From assembly GCA_025526915.1 (NCBI GenBank), contig JAHLKH010000097.1, positions 1 through 64,000 of the forward strand: 64,000 bases of DNA, written 5' to 3'. Origin of the DNA: Entophlyctis helioformis. Lineage: Eukaryota > Chytridiomycota > Chytridiomycetes > Chytridiales > Chytriomycetaceae. The notes beneath the pieces are model-generated. The model saw only the letters and a list, made by a program, of their open reading frames with translations, was not told the DNA's origin and did no database searches. This document shows, piece after piece, positions 12,801 through 24,375 of the stretch (the first letter of the stretch is position 1; each line of letters starts with the position of its first letter). The translations under genes were made by a program, and so were the position numbers.

Positions 12801-14032
12801 GGGAGTGCACTCGTGTACCAAGGCAGGATGTTGAGCAGAAAGGGGTGCTGCGACAGAGCCGTTGCATTCGGCGCTGCCGCCGTGGGCGATGTTCGACGCG
12901 GCGATCCAGACACGGCCGTGAACGTGGAGGCCATAAAGTGAGCAACCAGGTTGTCGTAGGGGTTTGGCGGGAACGACGGGGCGTCGGGCAGCGGCGGCAG
13001 CTCGGCGTCGACGTTGGCGTCGTCGTCGGCACTCGCGACGGTGCTCGAGTCGGGATCGGGGTCGTGCAAGTCGCTGGCAGCGAGCGACAGGGGCAGGTCG
13101 GGCTGGACGACGGAGCGCGGAGGGGCGAAGACGGACGTGTCGGGCACCAGCCTGCCGGCCGAGACGACGGTCGATCCCGAGGCGGTGACCGCGACGTCGG
13201 GCGACAGGACCACGAAGCCCACACGGACGTGGGCCAAGGCATGCACGGCGTGGATGTGCTTCTTGATGGCGGCGCCGACCGCCTGCGCAGCCAGGGCCGT
13301 GTGGGCCGCGTCTGCCGCGGTGTCTGTCGCGGTGTCTGCCACGGTGTCTGTGCCGGCAGCGGCAGGACAGAGCTGCACCGGAACGACCAGAAGGCGACGG
13401 GCAGCCGGGGCCGACGAGGCGGCTGCGCGGGCGCTCTTGGAGGTGGCGGTCGACGAGGCGCCGGCAGGCAATCTGCCGTCGTCCAGGCGGGGAGGCAGCA
13501 GCGAGAGCAGGGCAGCAGGCAGCGACGCAGCGGCCGGAGCGTCGGCAGCGACGTAGAGCAGCACCACGACGTTGGGCGGCAGCACAAACGGCTCGAGCGA
13601 GCTGAGCCAGCGGGCAGCCGCCGGACAGGCAGCGGGGACAGCAGAGGCAGCGTGAGACACGGATGCAGCGTGAGACACCGAAGAGGCAGGCGCAGGCGCA
13701 GAGGCAGGCGCAGGCTCAGCCGCAGCGTGGGACGCAGCGTGAGACAGCAGGGCGTCCACGGCGGGAGCGTTGACAAAGTAGACGGTGTCGACGGCGTGCT
13801 GGACGTGCGGGTGCGTCCACAGGCACGGCGAGTCGCGGGCGGGCGTGCCCACGAGCGCGGCGTGCGGCGGCGGCACGACCAGCGGGTGCGGGTGCGGGGG
13901 CGGGGGCGCGGGGGTGGGTGCAGGAGAGGGAGCGGCAGCGGTTGTGGGATGCGGGCGGGGCGGGTGTGCAGCCGCCGACGCCGACGCCGACAGCAGCAGC
14001 GCCAGCCGCTCGAGGCCCGAGGTGCTGCCCAT
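9821..14032 (-). CDS. Large RNA-binding protein: putative winged helix, three dsRNA-binding domains, RGG/Gln-rich tail
   Basis: Two exons, 11678-14032 and 9821-11602 (4137 nt, 1378 aa), joined in phase 0 from a GTGCGG donor to a TAG acceptor. Residues 1-370 are Ala/Pro/Val-rich. At about 415-460 a helix-helix-hairpin stretch (DVQDLTSRMGMADQAP, LYHHIMNLLIMDGAVELV) resembles a winged helix. A first dsRBD-like unit (TYKARLEAFLKEHF ... DALEDAARFAWHFV) spans about 586-690. A second (LLVSYAQRRRLDFEWKF ... DAKENAAKVACEAL) crosses the splice junction. A third (SAFSRLNELVQKRRIPIQVSF ... KAAAKQEAAEICLVFL) lies near 862-1011. A block of RDGG/RGG repeats, a Met/Pro/Gln segment and polyglutamine follow. 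The ATG at 14032 is the first in frame. Double-stranded RNA binding is inferred from the repeats; no catalytic domain is visible. Confidence 0.8.
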
Positions 14033-14253
14033 CGCGTTCAAGTCGCAGGTGTCGCTTGCGACGCAAACCCGCGACGAGCTGGCGCGGCCGGTGGTGGCTG
14101 GTGGTGGAGGCCGGTGGTGGTGGCTGATGGTGGTGGTGGCCCTGTAAGAGATCCCTGCAAGCAGCTCTTTATTCGTGGCTGGCCCAGCAGTGCTGTGCTA
14201 GACACGCACACAGAGAGTCGCACACACACTCGATCATGCGATCCCTCGATCGC

Positions 14254-16052
14254 TCAGTAGACGTACGGCACAAACACGTACGGCACGCGGCGGCGGTACT
14301 CGTCCCAGTCCTTGCCGTACTTGGCGCGGCAGATGGCCTCGTCACGCTGCGCGCGGTGGGCAAGCAGGATCGCAAAGTACACGGCGTAAAAGTACGGCAG
14401 CGCCGAGCCGAACCCGCACGGCAGGCACCACGCCACCGCCATGAGCCAGTCGCCCAGGTAGTTGATCTTGCGCGCCGCGCCCCACCAGCCCGACACGAGC
14501 AGCCGCGAGCCCGACCGCGTCTCAATGTACTTGAGGTGCTGCACCGCCGCGCTCGCCGGGTTCGTGCGGAACGCGTTCTTTTGGCCGTTGGCAGAGCGGA
14601 AGATCCACAGGCCGAGCAGGTTGAGCGCGAGGATGCCGCCCAGCATCAGCGGCGACAGGTCCTGCGGGAACATGCTCAGGTAGCGCGCTTGCAGCGTGTA
14701 CGTGAACGGCACCCACACCAGGTCTGTCAAGCGGCAATGCGTCGGTCGCTGTGCAATCAGTACTCGAGACATGGTAAGAGGCACGCATGCAGACACACCC
14801 GTCACGTACCACCAAAGATGAGCATGAAGCTGCAGAGCACGATGCCGCACAGAAGAAGTGGACGCAGGCGTCAGCAGGTGCCTCAATCAGACAAGGGCAA
14901 CCACGATGATCGCCACAACAAAAGCAACAACAGTGGCAGGCCCACGCACCCAAAGCCGTCCGTGGTAATGTCCATGGTGGTCAGAATCGCACGCTCGTTC
15001 CACAGCGCATCAATGACATAGTACGTCTGTCCGGCGAGCACAATCGCCATCGAGTTGGAGATGGCACCAAACGCCTCGTACTGCTTGGCAGCAAACGCAG
15101 CGTTGATGACGGCCCAGCCAATGAGTCCCGGACGCAGCTCGCACATGTACTTGAGGTCGACGAGGCCGCCCAGGATGCGCGGGTTGAGCTCGCGGCCCAT
15201 CCAAAAGTCGTACAGCGGGTAGCCCGAGTTGCCGCCCTCGGCCAGCAGCACGCGCGCCGACCGGAACGACGCCGCATACAGCAGCACGGCCAGCGACGAC
15301 GCAACGAGGCCGGCCGCGACAGCCAGCTGCAGGTAGTGGTCAGCGATCCACAGCAGCGGCGCAAGATTGAGCTGGGCGGCCACGGACAGCGAGCCGATCG
15401 TGAACAGGGCGTCGCGCGGGTCCGTCGAGATGCGGGTGAAGGTGACGGCAGCCAGCGCGGCGGCCGAGGCGACCATGGCGGCGAAGCCGTTGATGCGGTA
15501 CCACAGCGTATCGCCCGTACGCAGCTTGGTGCCGCGCACCCACGCACCGGGCAGCACGAGGTTGCAGAGGATGTGGAACAGCATCCAGTAGGACACGGCC
15601 TCGAGGGCCTCCATCTCGAACCAGGTGACGCTGCGCACGAGTGCGGCCAGCGTGGCCAGCGGGTCCGAGGCGAGGCCGGCGAGCAGCGCGGGCGAGGGAG
15701 CACCCTCGGGCGTGACGAGCAGGAACAGGGCGGCGACCGTCACGGGCAGGCCGAGGATGACGAGCGGCGAGCCGTGCGGGCCCATGAACTCGAAATGCGT
15801 CGTCTTGGGGTTGTGCACGGCGGCACGGGCCGGCCGTTGCGGCGTACTCGGCTGCGCGGGCGGCGGTAGATGGGGTCGGGCGGGCGGTTGGTCCGTCAGT
15901 GGGTCAACGGCGGCGGCAGCGGGTCAGTTGCTGTGGCTCCACGAAGCGCCTCGGGGGCAACAGCCAGGCGCCTGCCTCTCACCAGTAGACGTCGAAGCCG
16001 ACACAGCAGACGCTGCCTCGGCGGGCTTCCGCTGACGGATTTCAGCGCTCAT
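14254..16052 (-). CDS. ERG24: Delta(14)-sterol reductase (ERG24 family)
   Basis: A multipass ER membrane protein of the ERG24/ERG4/LBR sterol reductase family, which reduces the C14-C15 double bond of ergosterol precursors with NADPH. Conserved pieces are NPKTTHFEFMGPHG near the start, [61 protein letters not shown], and the C-terminal YGKDWDEYRRRVPYVFVPYVY. Exons: about 15851 down to 14950, a 20-nt micro-exon 14810-14829, and 14254-14723, all phase-consistent. A likely first exon, 15983-16052 (MSAEIRQRKPAEAASAV, donor GTGAGA), does not match the next acceptor by one base. Either a small exon is missing or there is an indel. Expected product is about 485 aa, normal for the family. Confidence 0.92.
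14810..14829 (-). other. ERG24: 20-nt micro-exon of the sterol reductase gene
   Basis: Bounded by CTGCAG before it and GTACGT after it on the minus strand. It supplies residues FMLIFG plus split codons on each side, exactly filling the family motif between TTDGF and DLVWVPF. Skipping it would break the frame. Confidence 0.88.
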
Positions 16053-16097
16053 GTTGGATTGTAAGACAAGCCAGCGACGCTGTTAGGAAACGAGTGT

Positions 16098-19000
16098 TTA
16101 TTGGCCTGAACTGACGGATCGCTGTAACCGCACATGCAGGAGCGGCCGAGGCATGGGTGCGGCAGACGGAACGCGCGACATGGAGAGGGTGCGCTGGAGG
16201 AGCGCCTGTGCACGCACAGCGGCGGCAGAAAGGGCGGCCGCAGTCGCGCGGGCAGCCTCTGCCGCTGCTTCTTCATCCAACGTGCCGTTGACCATCACAA
16301 CCACAGCAGGCGGCTCTGATGCCGACGATGCAATGTGCGACATGGAGCACGATCGCGCCAGTTGGGGCGGTATGGACTCGGCCAGAGAACTGCTGCCGAT
16401 GCTGCTGCTTGACGACGACAACGACGACGAGGGCGGTGAGGCCTGGCTGCTGTGGGCGGCAGCGTCAGAGTCGGGCACAGGGCCGGCCGAGCCGCTGCAG
16501 TAAAAGTTGGCAAAGCCGGCCATCTGCGCGACCATGGTCTGGTGTGCCTGGGCAGCCTTGACGGTGACCATCTCCGCCTGTCTATCTCTGCCCCGTTGCA
16601 TCTTTGCCGGCTGCATATCCACAGCTTCTGCGCCGCGCGGCTGGCCAAGACTCAACGTTGATCCATGGCTCGCAGCCGCTGTACAGGCAGCATCGGCATC
16701 GGCAGACGGTTTGGTGTCGTCGAGCACAGAGATGCACAGCTCCGACAGGATATCCAGCTTGCTCATGCACATGTACGCCTGCTTGCCATTGTCGGCCTGC
16801 AGCGACGACGACCGCGTCAGATGCGCCGTGGGAGACGTGAAGCTCTTGTACCGCCTGCGCTTGGCATGGCCGACGGCTCTCGTACCACCTGCAGCCGATC
16901 CACTGTACGCCGCCCCGTTGATCAGGATAGGCGGATACGGCGCCGACCGCGTGCGTTTGCGCCCCATGGACAGGCCACTGGGCGACATGAACCCGCCCAT
17001 GCCCGAGCCGTCGTACTTTGGCGGGATCTTGCTGAGCGACGAGAGCGAGCCGGGGACCGTGTCGTGGCGCTCGGGCGAGAACCCGCCGGCAGGAATGTCG
17101 TCCAACACACTGCCAATCATGTGTATGGCGCTGACACGCTTGTTGGGAGTCTTGTGGGGAGTCTTGTGGGGGTTGGCCGGCATTCCTGCTGATGCGGTCG
17201 CCGGTGTATGCGGCATGGCAGCACGGCGAGAGTGGACGGGGACAGATGCGGCATGCGATGCAGCTGGCAATGGCGATGACGACGAGAGTGTCTTGGCACG
17301 CCTGGCAGCAGGCGTTGGTGTTGCGGCCAGCCAAGATGCAGACGCAGACGCAGACGCAGACGAAGACGCAGACGCAGACTTGAGACCAAAGTCGGGCGAT
17401 GTAAAGGACACGGAAGACGACGACGACGATGACGCCACCGTGCGAGGGCGAGACGCAGAGCCAGCGTGCGTGTAGCTGTAGGCAGGACTGCCCACGGGCG
17501 TGTCCTGGCTGTCGACCACGGTGTCGTCCACGTGGCTGTCGTCGCCATGGCCCTCGTGGTCACGGTCGTGGTGGTCTGGGTCGCAGTGGGAAGGCGCGGC
17601 ATAAACCACGCCGTGGTGTTCGGACGCGTGGTTTGCACCGCTGGCCGACGGCCTTGCCGTCTTGGATGTGGGCATGTCCAGCGTGTCCGTCGAGACGACC
17701 GAGACGACGACCGAGTCGGCCACGGACGCAGCGACGCTGGCAGGGCTCGAGGGCTCGAGGGGCATGTCAAACGCGGTCATGGCGGTGTCTGCACGCTTGC
17801 TGCTGGACGTGGCTGGCTTGGACGGCTTTCCGGCCTTGAACGAGGAGTGGGTATAGGTGGCGGCCTCAAGCAAGCCGTCCGAGCTGTGGGTGTCCTGGTC
17901 GTTGCCGTCGCTGTCGTTGCCGCAGTTGCCGTTGCTGGCCGTGTCGTCGTCCGACGTAAGCGAGAATGCCGTCGTGTCGTTGGCGTCGTTGGCGTCGTCG
18001 CTGCCGTAAGAGTGCAGAGGCTGTTGGGCAGGAGCAGGCGCAGACGCAGACGCAGACTCGCGGCTAGCTGTGCCGAGGGAAGAAGGGCCGGAAGTACCGG
18101 ACAAGGCAGGGAGTGCAGCGTCTGCGGGTGCAGCCGGGCGGGAGCGGCTGTTGTGGCCGGCGTAGCTGGGGTGGCTGGAGAAGCTCGAGGTCTGGGCAGC
18201 CGCACGGGAAGCAGGCGAGTCCAGCGGTAACAACGTCGCCGGTCGAGACGCTGGCCGAGACACCGACGTCCGAGCCGAGTGCGACGGAATGGGCTCTGCG
18301 GACAGACGGGTAGTGGCGGAGTCTCGGGAGGGCTGGTCGCGGTGGTTCAGGCGATCTGGCTCTGCAGCTGGCTCTGCATCAAGCTCTGGCTCTGGCGCGT
18401 CGGCGTGTTCGGACACGATTGTTGACGAGCGTGTCCGGAGTGTGTGGAGTGTGTGGTCGTGGGTCGCTTGGTCTTGGGCCGCTTGGTCGTGGACACGCGG
18501 CTTCTTGGCAAGCGAGACCGAGTCGTCCGTGTCGAAGGCCGAGTCGGCGTTGGAGTCGAGCGAGCCCGAGAGGAGGGCGGGCTGCGAGGCTGTGTGAGTG
18601 TGCAGTGAGAGAGAGTGGATGGAGTGGATGGATGGCGTCAGAGTCAGTCCAGGCTGTTCACAGACACACGGGCAGCGGGTTGCTTGTGGGTGGTGGAGGC
18701 CCGCTTGACAGGTGCCATGCCTGCGATCCATCCAAGCGTGTCTGTGTGTGTGTGTGTCTGTGTGTTCACCTTTGGCGGCCACCACGCCGTGTCCACCAAC
18801 CACGCCTTGCCCACCGCCCTCTGCTGGACGTGACCACGACAGCACAAACGACCCGCGAGGCACCGGCTGCTGCCCGTGGTCACCGCATGCGTGCTTGCCG
18901 CCGTCCTCGTCGCTGCATGCCAGCCCGCTCGCAGCATCTGGCCCAGAGGCACACGATGCACTCGATGCACTCGATGCACACGGCGCCAGCTCAGACTCTG

Positions 19001-20065
19001 GGCCAGAGCTGACGTCATGTTCGGACGGCGACGAGGGCAACGAGGGCGACGAGGGCGAGCCAGTTGCAGCAGCAGACGCAGACGCAGACGCAGATGGGCG
19101 TCGTGGGTCGTGTTGCTTGCCGCCGGCGCAGAGGGGCAGGCGGTGGTTGAACTGCCGGCCACATGCACGATGCCATCGGGCAGGGCGAGTGGGGGCGTGG
19201 GAGCGGGCGTGGGCGTGGGCGTGGGCGGGGCGTGGGAGTGTGTGTGCACAGGGGCATGGACGGGGCAGCAGAGAACATGCCCGTGTCTGTGCAGACCGGC
19301 TTGTCCGAGAGAGCGGCAAGTTCGTGTCCGAAGCTGCCGTCTGGACAAGCGGACATGAACGCATTGGCACACACACACGCACACACACGCAAGTGATTGG
19401 TGCACACAGTCACGGAAGAACCAAAAGCACGCACCTGGCATGGCTTGCACTGCTTGCGCTGCCTGCGTGGATGGCGGGGACGATGGCGCTGCGAGTGCTG
19501 CGTGCACTGCGTGTGCTGCAGTGCTGGAGTGGGTGGCAGGCCCCCGCGGGTAGTGGTGGCCAGACACGAGCCGTCGCTTGCGGCCCTGCGCATACGCCCT
19601 CTCTTCCCGGCTGCTGCCGCTCGCCCGGTCCTCCCTGGGGCTCGGTGGTGCTTGCCGTGCTGCCTCTGCTGCCTCTGCTGCCCCTGTGGTTCCGTCGTGC
19701 GGCGCTTCTGTTCCGCTGCTGGTTGGGCTGCTGCTGCTCCTGCTGCTGCTCTGCTGGGACGGCACGTCTGCTGTGGGCGACAGCAGCAGACTGTTGCGGT
19801 GTCTGGCGCCGAGTGCACCAACGCCGGCTATGCTCTTGCCCTTGCTCTTGCTCTTGCTGCGTGACCGGCCCTTGCCTGCTGCTGCTGCTGCTGCACCTGC
19901 TGCTATTGCTGCCGTTGGTGCCGTTGATGTCGTTGGTGCCCCAAACAACGGCTCGAGGGCCAGCAGGGGCACATTCTCCAGACGAGACCGTGCGGGCAGG
20001 CGGGCCGGGGTGACGGGCGATAGCAGCCCAGATGCCGACATGACCGTCTCTTCCTCTGTTGCCAT
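16098..20065 (-). CDS. Ser/Ala-rich hypothetical protein with a basic KRxxSF-type C-terminal region
   Basis: Exons 19435-20065, 18770-19333 and 16098-18589 sum to 3687 nt (1228 aa), with matching phases at both junctions. Introns are 101 nt (CA-repeat rich) and 180 nt (TG-repeat rich). Most of the protein is Ser, Ala, Thr and Pro with acidic patches. More conserved-looking islands lie in the C-terminal half: SAIHMIGSVLDDIPAGGFSPER, KRTRSAPYPPILINGAAY, KRRRYKSFTSP and MCMSKLDILSELCISVLDD. The dispersed RSxS and KRxxS motifs look like kinase or 14-3-3 sites. I do not recognise the family; a signalling or cell-cycle regulator is only a guess. The gene converges on nothing; its start faces the PEX11-like gene across about 1 kb. 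Confidence 0.7.
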
Positions 20066-21073
20066 GCTGCTGCTGCTGTGTGTGCTGTGTGTGCTGTGAG
20101 TGCTGCTGTGTGTGCACCGAGTTCAAGGGCGGCTGCTGGTCTGTCGGTCTGTCGGTCTGTCGGCCTGTCGGTCTGCGGGCAAGTCTGTCGGGTGGGAGTG
20201 CAAGAGTCAGTGCATCTGCCAGTCGCTGGACAGCAGATCCCCATCCGGCCAGTCAGCCACAAGGCCACTAGGCCACTAGGCCATGCAGCCATCCCATTAG
20301 CTTGCCATTCGCCGGCCATTCGTACCTCTTGCTGCGGCTTGCGGTCAGCTGCGCAAGGATTTTCTTGCGGCGAGTGCGACCGCAAGCCCTGGAGGTCAGT
20401 AGGCTGTGTGCCCGAGGCGGCCGGCGGGCGTGCCAAGTGCGCATGCACAGCCATCTGGCATGCATTGATCAGCCGTGCTGGGCAACAGCCGGCGTGCATG
20501 CATGTTTGGACTCTTGGATGCCATGCAATGAATGCATGCGGCCCACTGCCCAGCGCGGCTGATCAGCACCACGCAGCGAGAGTGCGTGCGTGGATCTGCC
20601 CGTCGCGGCAGTTCAGGCGTCGGGCCAGCTGCTCAGCAGAGCCAGAGCCGTCCATGGGCCAGCAGCCCGCCAACCGGCCTGAAGAGTCCGGTGCACGTGC
20701 TCATGGCTTGCCACATCCCTCCCATGCATCCATGCATGCATCCCTCCATCCTGCCGGCAGTGCAGGCAGGTGCAGGCGGGATCTGGCCGTCATTCCTTTT
20801 TTTGTCCTGGCCCGCCAACCGTGCCCTCGGCCTGCGCTTCGAGGTTCGTCAGATCGACTCGCGTCTGCGGCATCTGCGGCATCTGCGTGGATGCACCGCT
20901 CGGCTGCCGTGCCGTGGATGCACGGGCGGCATGCCTGGCCTTGCAAGCCGTCCGTGCCGCCCGCGCTGTCCGGCCGCCGTGCCGCCCGCGCTGTCCGTGC
21001 CGTCCATGCTCTTTCCGCCCTCTGCCCCACCCTCTGCCCCACCGTAAGCCACTCACCCGCCAACCTTGTCCCC
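20066..21073. other. Intergenic region, divergent promoters of the Ser-rich gene (-) and PEX11-like gene (+)
   Basis: About 1 kb with no family-like exon on either strand. It contains GTCGGTCTGTCG-type repeats near 20140-20175 and ATGCATGC-rich stretches near 20490-20540 and 20725-20745. Long frames here lack recognisable protein features. Confidence 0.6.
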
Positions 21074-22646
21074 ATGGGCATCAATCCTGCCGAACAGGCT
21101 GCTCAACCGTCGACGCAGCAGCAGCACAACCAGCAGCAGCAGCAGCCCAAGCAGCAGACGCTCCAGCCCCACGCACGCCCGCCTGCACCCGCCACCAACC
21201 ACCGCGAGCCGCCTCCAGGCCTGGTGCCCTTGCTCGTGTCGCTCGACTCCATCGACAACCTGTCCGGTGCCACAATCTGCATCCTCGCCGTCTGCCACTT
21301 CGGCCACCACGTTCGCCACCTCCACTCCCACCACGCCAACACCTGCATCGGTCGGTACCAGCACCGGCATGTCCTCGGCTCCGCGCGGATCGTCTCCAAC
21401 GGGCCAGCCGTCCGCATCGGCAGCTGGATCGTTTGGATCTGGGCCTATCCGAAGCCCTTCCCCCACCGCCGGCCCGCTCAAGCAGCAGCATCTGACCGCA
21501 TCTGGAGCAGTCTCGGCCTCGTCGTCGTCGGTCATGCAGGCCGCCTCATCTCCACTGCTGCGCAAGGCCTTTGGTGGCACCATGGCAGTCAACTACAACT
21601 CGGGCTCGGCGCTGGGTCTCAAGAGCTCCGTCGCTGGCCCATCTACCATCGCGACCGGCAGCAGCAGCAGCAGCAGCAACCGCAGCGGCGGCAGTGCAAG
21701 TGACGGTGCGGGTCTTGGCAACCCATCGCCATCGTCGCCGCTCGGCCAAGGCAGGCCATCCTCTCCCTTGGCTTCGCCTGGCACCAATCCGGGTGCCAAT
21801 CCAGGGACCAATCCCGGGCCAAGTCCGGGGACCACTGGTGCACCCAACAGCAAGATGGGCAGCAAGTCCAATGGCAAGCCCAGCCGTGCACAGGCCGGTC
21901 TCTCTCGGCTCCTTGGTCTGCCGCGCGCGCTCCTCCAGTCGCTCCTCTTCCGTGCCATGGTGTTCCGCAAGATCTTGCTCCTCAACGACGGCCGCGACAA
22001 GGTGCTCAAGTGCTTCCAGTACACGGCCAAAGTCCTGCTCTGGTGCCTCATCACGGATGCGAAGCGGTTCCCTGGATCCCATACCCGCGCGTCAATCATC
22101 GCGTCCCAGTTCTCAACCACCCGCAAGATCATCCGGCTGGGCCACTGGCTCGAGCCGCTCAACGACCACCTGGCGCTGGCCAAGGACGGCTACGTCAAGC
22201 TCAGCCCGTCCATGAGCGTCTCGGACAAGACGATCCGCGTGCTCGCGCCACTGGCTGCATGGCTCGGCATCATCAACGACATCTCGGACGACATTGTGTG
22301 CGTGGGCAAGCTCGGACTCGTCGACAAGGCGTGGGTCAAGTGGGCCACGCCCATCTCGGACCGCCTGTGGTACGCGTCCATCTTCATCGACCTCCACGAG
22401 GCGGCCAACGGGCTGCGCAAACTGCGGTATGCGATGCAGCAGACAACGGACGCGGTCGAGCGCGCCAAGATCCAGGCCAAGGTCACGATGCAGTACGTGA
22501 CGCTCGCCAAGCTGTCCATGGACTTTGTGTTTTGCTCGGTGGACGTGTTTGAGCTGGGCGACCGTGTCAGCGATGGATGGCAGGCGGTCACGGGCTTTGC
22601 AGCCGCGATCCTGGGCACGTACAAGCTGTATGTCAAGCACAAGTGA
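21074..22646 (+). CDS. PEX11-family peroxisome elongation/division protein
   Basis: The C-terminal part (about 21895-22643) reads as a Pex11 domain: VFRKILLLNDGRDKVLKCFQYTAKVL, then ASIIASQFSTTRKIIRLGHWLEPL, a membrane-associated helical middle, and a C-terminal AILGTYKLYVKHK. Pex11 proteins bind and tubulate the peroxisomal membrane before fission. The N-terminus is long and Gln/Ser/Pro-rich with GTNPG/NPGT repeats. ATG 21074 (MGINPAEQAAQP, then a Gln-run) is the only good start, but it lies in a different frame from the Pex11 part; the frames must join near 21260-21290. No GT-AG pair there is convincing, so a 1-base indel is likely. The domain call is firm; the N-terminal model is provisional. 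Confidence 0.82.
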
Positions 22647-22916
22647 GCCGATGGATGCAGGGGAGTGCGCGGGGCCGAAGATGTGGTGGTTGACAGTTGA
22701 CCGTTGGTCGTGGTCATGGTAGTGGCACGATGGTGGCGCAGGTGGCACGGTGCCTGTCTCAATACATGAACAGTCGTCGTGTGGATTCCATGTTGACGCT
22801 GGATCTGGCACTCGCGTCGTCTCGTCAGCTGGACCGTCGGAAGAAGCATAGCCGCAGCAGCAGGAGCATCAGCAAGAGCAGCAGAAGGAGCATCAGTAGG
22901 AGCAACTACAACAGCC

Positions 22917-24327
22917 ATGGCCGCACCACCCGAAAAGCCCAAGCAGGAGGGCCAGGAGACGACCGACATCCGCCAGGGGTGAGTGTGTGCAGGGCACCAC
23001 GATGCACGATGACTGCAGCCACCTGCCGGCCAGCCGATGCTCACATGTACGCATCTGTCGCCTGCGCCAACCGTACACATTTGCCGCCTGCCTGCACCAA
23101 CGGCCCGCCCGCTCGCCCGCCCGCCAGCATGGACATTGACCTGGCCCGCCTCGCCACGTACCTGACGGCCCAGATGGGGCCGCACGCCATCACGGGCCCG
23201 CTGGCGGCCAAGCAGTTCAAGTTTGGGCAGAGCAACCCGACGTTCCTGCTGCTCGATGCCGCGGGCCGCAAGTTTGTCGTGCGCAAGAAGCCGCCCGGCG
23301 CTCTCATATCCAAGACCGCCCACGCCATCGAGCGCGAGTATCGGGTCCTCGCCGCCCTGTCCCGCTGCTCAACCGTGCCCGTGCCGCGGGTGCACGTGCT
23401 GTGCGACACCGACACGTCTGTCCTCGGCACGCCCTTTTACGTCATGGAGTTCCTGCAGGGCCGCATCTTTGAGAACGTGCGGCTGCCGTCCATCTCGCCC
23501 GCTGCTGCCCGCCGCGCCTATTTCTTTGCAGCCATCGACACGCTCGTCCAGCTGCACCAGGTCGATCACGTGGCCGCGGGCCTGGTCGACTACGGGCCGA
23601 CCGGCGGGTACTACGAGCGCCAGCTGAAGCGGCTGCTGCAGGTGTCGCGGCTCCAGGCGGCGATCACGGACGACGCGGGCGTGGCCGTCGGCGAGCTGTA
23701 CAAGGTGGACGAGTCGCTCAAGTGGCTGTACGCGAACCAGGTCACGGACCAGGTCACTATTGCGCACGGCGACTACAAGATGGACAATATGGTGTGGTGG
23801 CTGTCTGCCTGCTTGCCGTGTGTGCGTGCTGCCTGCATGCGTACATGCGCTCATCCTGGCCCATGGTGTGCTGCAGGTGTTCCATCCGACCGAGCCAAGA
23901 GTGATTGGCATCCTGGACTGGGAGCTGTATGTGCCAATGACCACAAACACCAACTTTCGCAGCACGGGTCACACGACCCCCACTTCATGTCCAACTGACA
24001 CTGGCGCCGACATTGGAACTGACCACATGCCACACGCCACAGCTCAACCATTGGCCACCCGCTGTCCGATCTGGCCAACTTCCTGATGCCGTGGTACGCG
24101 ACGCAGGATGGCATCTCGCTCCTCCAGGGCTTCCTGGACTCGCCGCGGCCGCTGCCCGTGCCCGAAGCCGACGAGCTCATCCGCCACTACTGCGAGCGCA
24201 TCGGCAGGCCGTATCCGATCCCCAACTGGAACTTTTGCGTCGCCTTTTCGTATTTCCGGGTGAGTCTCTCTCATTCTGTCGTTGCATCAGTGTCTTGATG
24301 CGATGGATGGGTAGATGGATAGGTGGG

Positions 24328-24375
<48 letters not shown>

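Noticed and set aside
11642..14260. 872-residue plus-strand frame
   Set aside because: Arg/Gly-rich antisense of the dsRBD gene in high-GC DNA. The minus strand shows domain-like sequence and clean splice sites.
18712..20013. 433-residue plus-strand frame rich in Leu/Cys
   Set aside because: Antisense shadow of the Ser/Ala-rich gene; Leu/Cys runs come from reversed CAG/GCA repeats.
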